This document shows, piece by piece, positions 62,009 through 64,000 of a stretch of 64,000 bases of DNA (the first letter of the stretch is position 1; every line of letters begins with the position of its first letter). Both the position numbers and the translations under genes were made by a program. The notes below the pieces were generated by a model. It was not told the DNA's origin and searched no databases. It saw only the letters and a list, made by a program, of their open reading frames with translations. Origin of the DNA: Maea johnstoni (taxonomy: Eukaryota > Annelida > Polychaeta > Spionida > Magelonidae); assembly GCA_963942565.1 (NCBI GenBank), contig OZ012696.1:23799057-23863056 (forward strand), read 5' to 3'.

Positions 62009-62079
62009 GTATGTATATAGCACTCCACAAGTATGTATATAGCACAATTGCACCAACTTAAGTTTCTGACCTAACTTAC

Positions 62080-62800
62080 TAGTGGTCGGATGAGAACTCA
62101 GGCATTTGGTTGAGGTGAGGCCTACTCGACCCGTTCGAACGGCATTTGAAATATTTGATTATTTCAAACGTGACATTTCTGAATAAATTTTGTGAAATTA
62201 TGCGGCCAAAACATACAAAAACAATAGGACTTTCGTTTAAGTGACATGGAACAGCTCCGTGTCAACTCTCAAGAGTAAACAAATCTATTATGCCATATTT
62301 GGTGCACCGATTCATCAAGTGCCGTGGTACACTGCATGTGTGCCTGGCATGTGCCGGCCAGGGACTTAGCCAGGACCCGTCCTACCTGTCTTTTGGACAG
62401 GTAGTTTCCTAAAAAACCTCCTGTTTGGACAGCCAAAAATTTCTCGGATGATTTTTCAATTTTGACTTTTGGGATGTAATAACCAAATATTTTCCAACCA
62501 AACCATCTTTTAGGACATAGCTGAAGTGTAAATTGCCCTTTTTGACACACTAGGGTATTAAATGTAGCTGGTATAAGGATTTGAAGTACTTAGATAAGTA
62601 GCTAAATCTGGACGGGCAGAAATTTTGAAATTGCTGTTTTGGACAGGCATTTTTGAAATCCTGGCTAAGACCCTGGTGCCGGCGCATGCCGCGGCACAAT
62701 AATGTTTAAAATCGTTTGCCTTAAAATTAGGGCAACGTGGCCGTAAAACTCGAACCAAATCGATTAATTGTTCGAAATATTTTTCGATCAATCGATTCAA
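62080..62800. repeat. Dispersed repeat, family G, copy 2 (in BARD1 intron 3)
   Basis: Same order of motifs as the copy at 32938, with a family B MITE inserted at 62359-62675. Confidence 0.72.
62359..62675. mobile_element. hAT-like MITE, family B, in BARD1 intron 3
   Basis: Perfect 8-bp duplication GTGCCGGC (62351-62358 and 62676-62683). It splits the family G repeat of 62080-62800; the empty site is visible in the other G copy near 33235. Confidence 0.92.
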
Positions 62801-63004
62801 ATTTTATTTTATTGTAAATAATAACCTTAGCTCCTACCTAAGAACTAAGATCTTAAAGGACAATTCCACCATGGATAAAACAGAGGCCCAAATAGTTTCT
62901 TATGGTACTCTCTACCTAAGTATATTTTATCTAATTAAAGTATCCCCAGCATAAGAAGGGTTAAGTTTATTCTATCTAATTCTGTTTTATCTTTCCCTAC
63001 TAAG

Positions 63005-64000
63005 ATGTGGATATCAAGGATGAAGCCACAGCTGCTGGTCTTTGCACTTCTGAGTCGAATAGCAAGGACCAGATGGCTCCATTGGAGAATGAAGAAGGAG
63101 CCAAGATAGAGACGAACAGTAGGAAAAGGCATAACAAAAGTAAAGGGGATCAACCAACTCAAAAGCAGAAGGATGTTCAACACAAAGATGCAAACGCAGA
63201 CACAGATCCTCATTCCGAAGGTTCAGACAATGCAAATGCATTATCTATAAGTAAAGGGGACCAACCAACTCAAAAGCTGAAGAAGGATGCTTTACTTAAA
63301 GATGCAAATGCAGACACAAAGCCTCGTTCTGAAGGTTCAGACAATGCAAACGCCATGTCTATTTTTAATTTTGCCAGTTCCCCCCTAGAGGACGCCCCCG
63401 CATCAAGGAGAACGCGAAGATCGGCTGCGGTGGAGGCCAAGAAACAACAGCTTGCCGATTTGAATACTTCCTGGGGCGTGGCCGGGGGAGCAAGCTCTTC
63501 TACCACGGAGGAGGAAAAGTGCATGAGCTGTCGGAAAACGGGACGGCGTCGAAGCAGAGTGCGCCTTGTTTCGCCGCAGAGTCAGGAAAGCAATGGTGGT
63601 AATGATAAAGAACATGTGCTTGATATACAGGGGGATACCAGTGCTGTCTTTGACCAAGGTATTGCCGATACCGAAGAAACAACAGGAAGTGCTGGTCCTA
63701 CGAAACGATCACAGCGAGCAGCAGCAGTGTCCAAACAGAAAGTGAAAACTGGGTGTCGACCGAAAGAAGCAGAAGGCGCTTACGAAAAGGAAAGCAGTAA
63801 AAGTGATCTTGCCAAATCAAAAGTTATGAAAAAAGAAAAATCATCTCAAGAGAAGAATGAATCCAGTTCTGGTACTGAATGTAAAGCAAGAAATGTCAGT
63901 GATAAGAAATCAAACGTTGAGAGGTCTGAGGCTGCATATACGGATAGTAATATGGGTCCATCTGCAGGAGTAAAGAACCCTGTTGACAAAACCCTGATGT
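63005..64000 (+). CDS. BARD1: BARD1 coding exon 4, partial at window edge (linker with tandem duplication)
   Basis: The acceptor CCCTACTAAG is followed by one uninterrupted frame (starting phase 1, DVDIKDEATAAG) that runs more than 330 codons to the window end. This matches the single very long linker exon 4 of vertebrate BARD1 in place and phase. The sequence is low in hydrophobic residues and rich in Lys, Ser, Glu and Asp, so probably disordered. Two units beginning SKGDQPTQK (63139-63249 and 63250-63363, 37 and 38 residues) are tandem duplicates sharing KDANADT and SEGSDNANA. Downstream come a basic patch SRRTRRSAAVEAKKQQ and an isolated CMSC pair before GRRRSRVR. Open frames on the opposite strand here are shadows. 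Confidence 0.88.

Noticed and set aside
62935-63682. Several - strand frames opposite BARD1 exon 4
   Set aside because: They are shadows of the long, low-complexity + strand coding exon.

Overview
This is eukaryotic, AT-rich, intron- and repeat-dominated DNA, most likely from a marine invertebrate animal. The two recognisable genes (a BARD1 and a HECW-type ubiquitin ligase) together with the repeat style suggest a deuterostome such as an echinoderm, hemichordate or cephalochordate; that placement is inference. There is a 200-base assembly gap at 34872-35071.

Host genes. (1) At the right edge, on the + strand, lies the 5' part of a BARD1 orthologue: four coding exons (58865-58944, 61013-61069, 61833-62008, 63005 to the window end). 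They reconstruct a complete RING finger whose Cys/His spacing is identical to human BARD1, with splice phases and a 57-nt second exon that match the human gene as I recall it. The fourth exon carries a 37-residue tandem duplication. (2) On the - strand, 24926-24644 is the first coding exon of a HECW1/HECW2-like HECT ubiquitin ligase, so the left 24.6 kb is probably its first intron or introns. I found no other convincing host exon; nearly all other open frames are by-products of tandem repeats.

Repeats, left to right: a 135-bp tandem array with a TATA-like box in each unit (1.14-2.09 kb); degenerate arrays at 2.1-3.1, 3.6-5.6 and 9.4-11.5 kb; a 6.9-kb satellite of about 62 copies of a 110-bp unit with a 2208-bp higher-order repeat (14.96-21.85 kb); smaller arrays at 31.0-31.5, 32.2-32.6, 38.1-38.45 and 46.25-46.46 kb; two long (AT)n tracts; and a 4.4-kb array of about 41 copies of a 108-bp unit (39.56-43.99 kb), open on the - strand as a 36-residue repeat.

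Between these the window is densely seeded with non-autonomous DNA transposons whose ends and target duplications can be read directly. They include several hAT-like MITE families (8-bp duplications) that share the end CAGGGTCTTAGCCAGGAT but differ inside, TTAA-flanked piggyBac-like MITEs, and PIF/Harbinger-like MITEs (TAA duplications, ends GGCC...). There is also a tRNA-derived SINE and two LINE 3' remnants. Many are nested, giving a relative insertion order.

The most unusual structure is a 1.3-1.8 kb terminal-inverted-repeat element present twice in opposite orientation (51553-53326 and 55580-56842), each copy with its own 9-bp target duplication. Ten 21-bp odd palindromes (CAATACAAAC-N-GTTTGTATTG) are packed at one end and four at the other, and the terminal motif is repeated inside the ten-palindrome end. 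The longer copy alone holds a short unidentified open frame. I know of no described family with this design.
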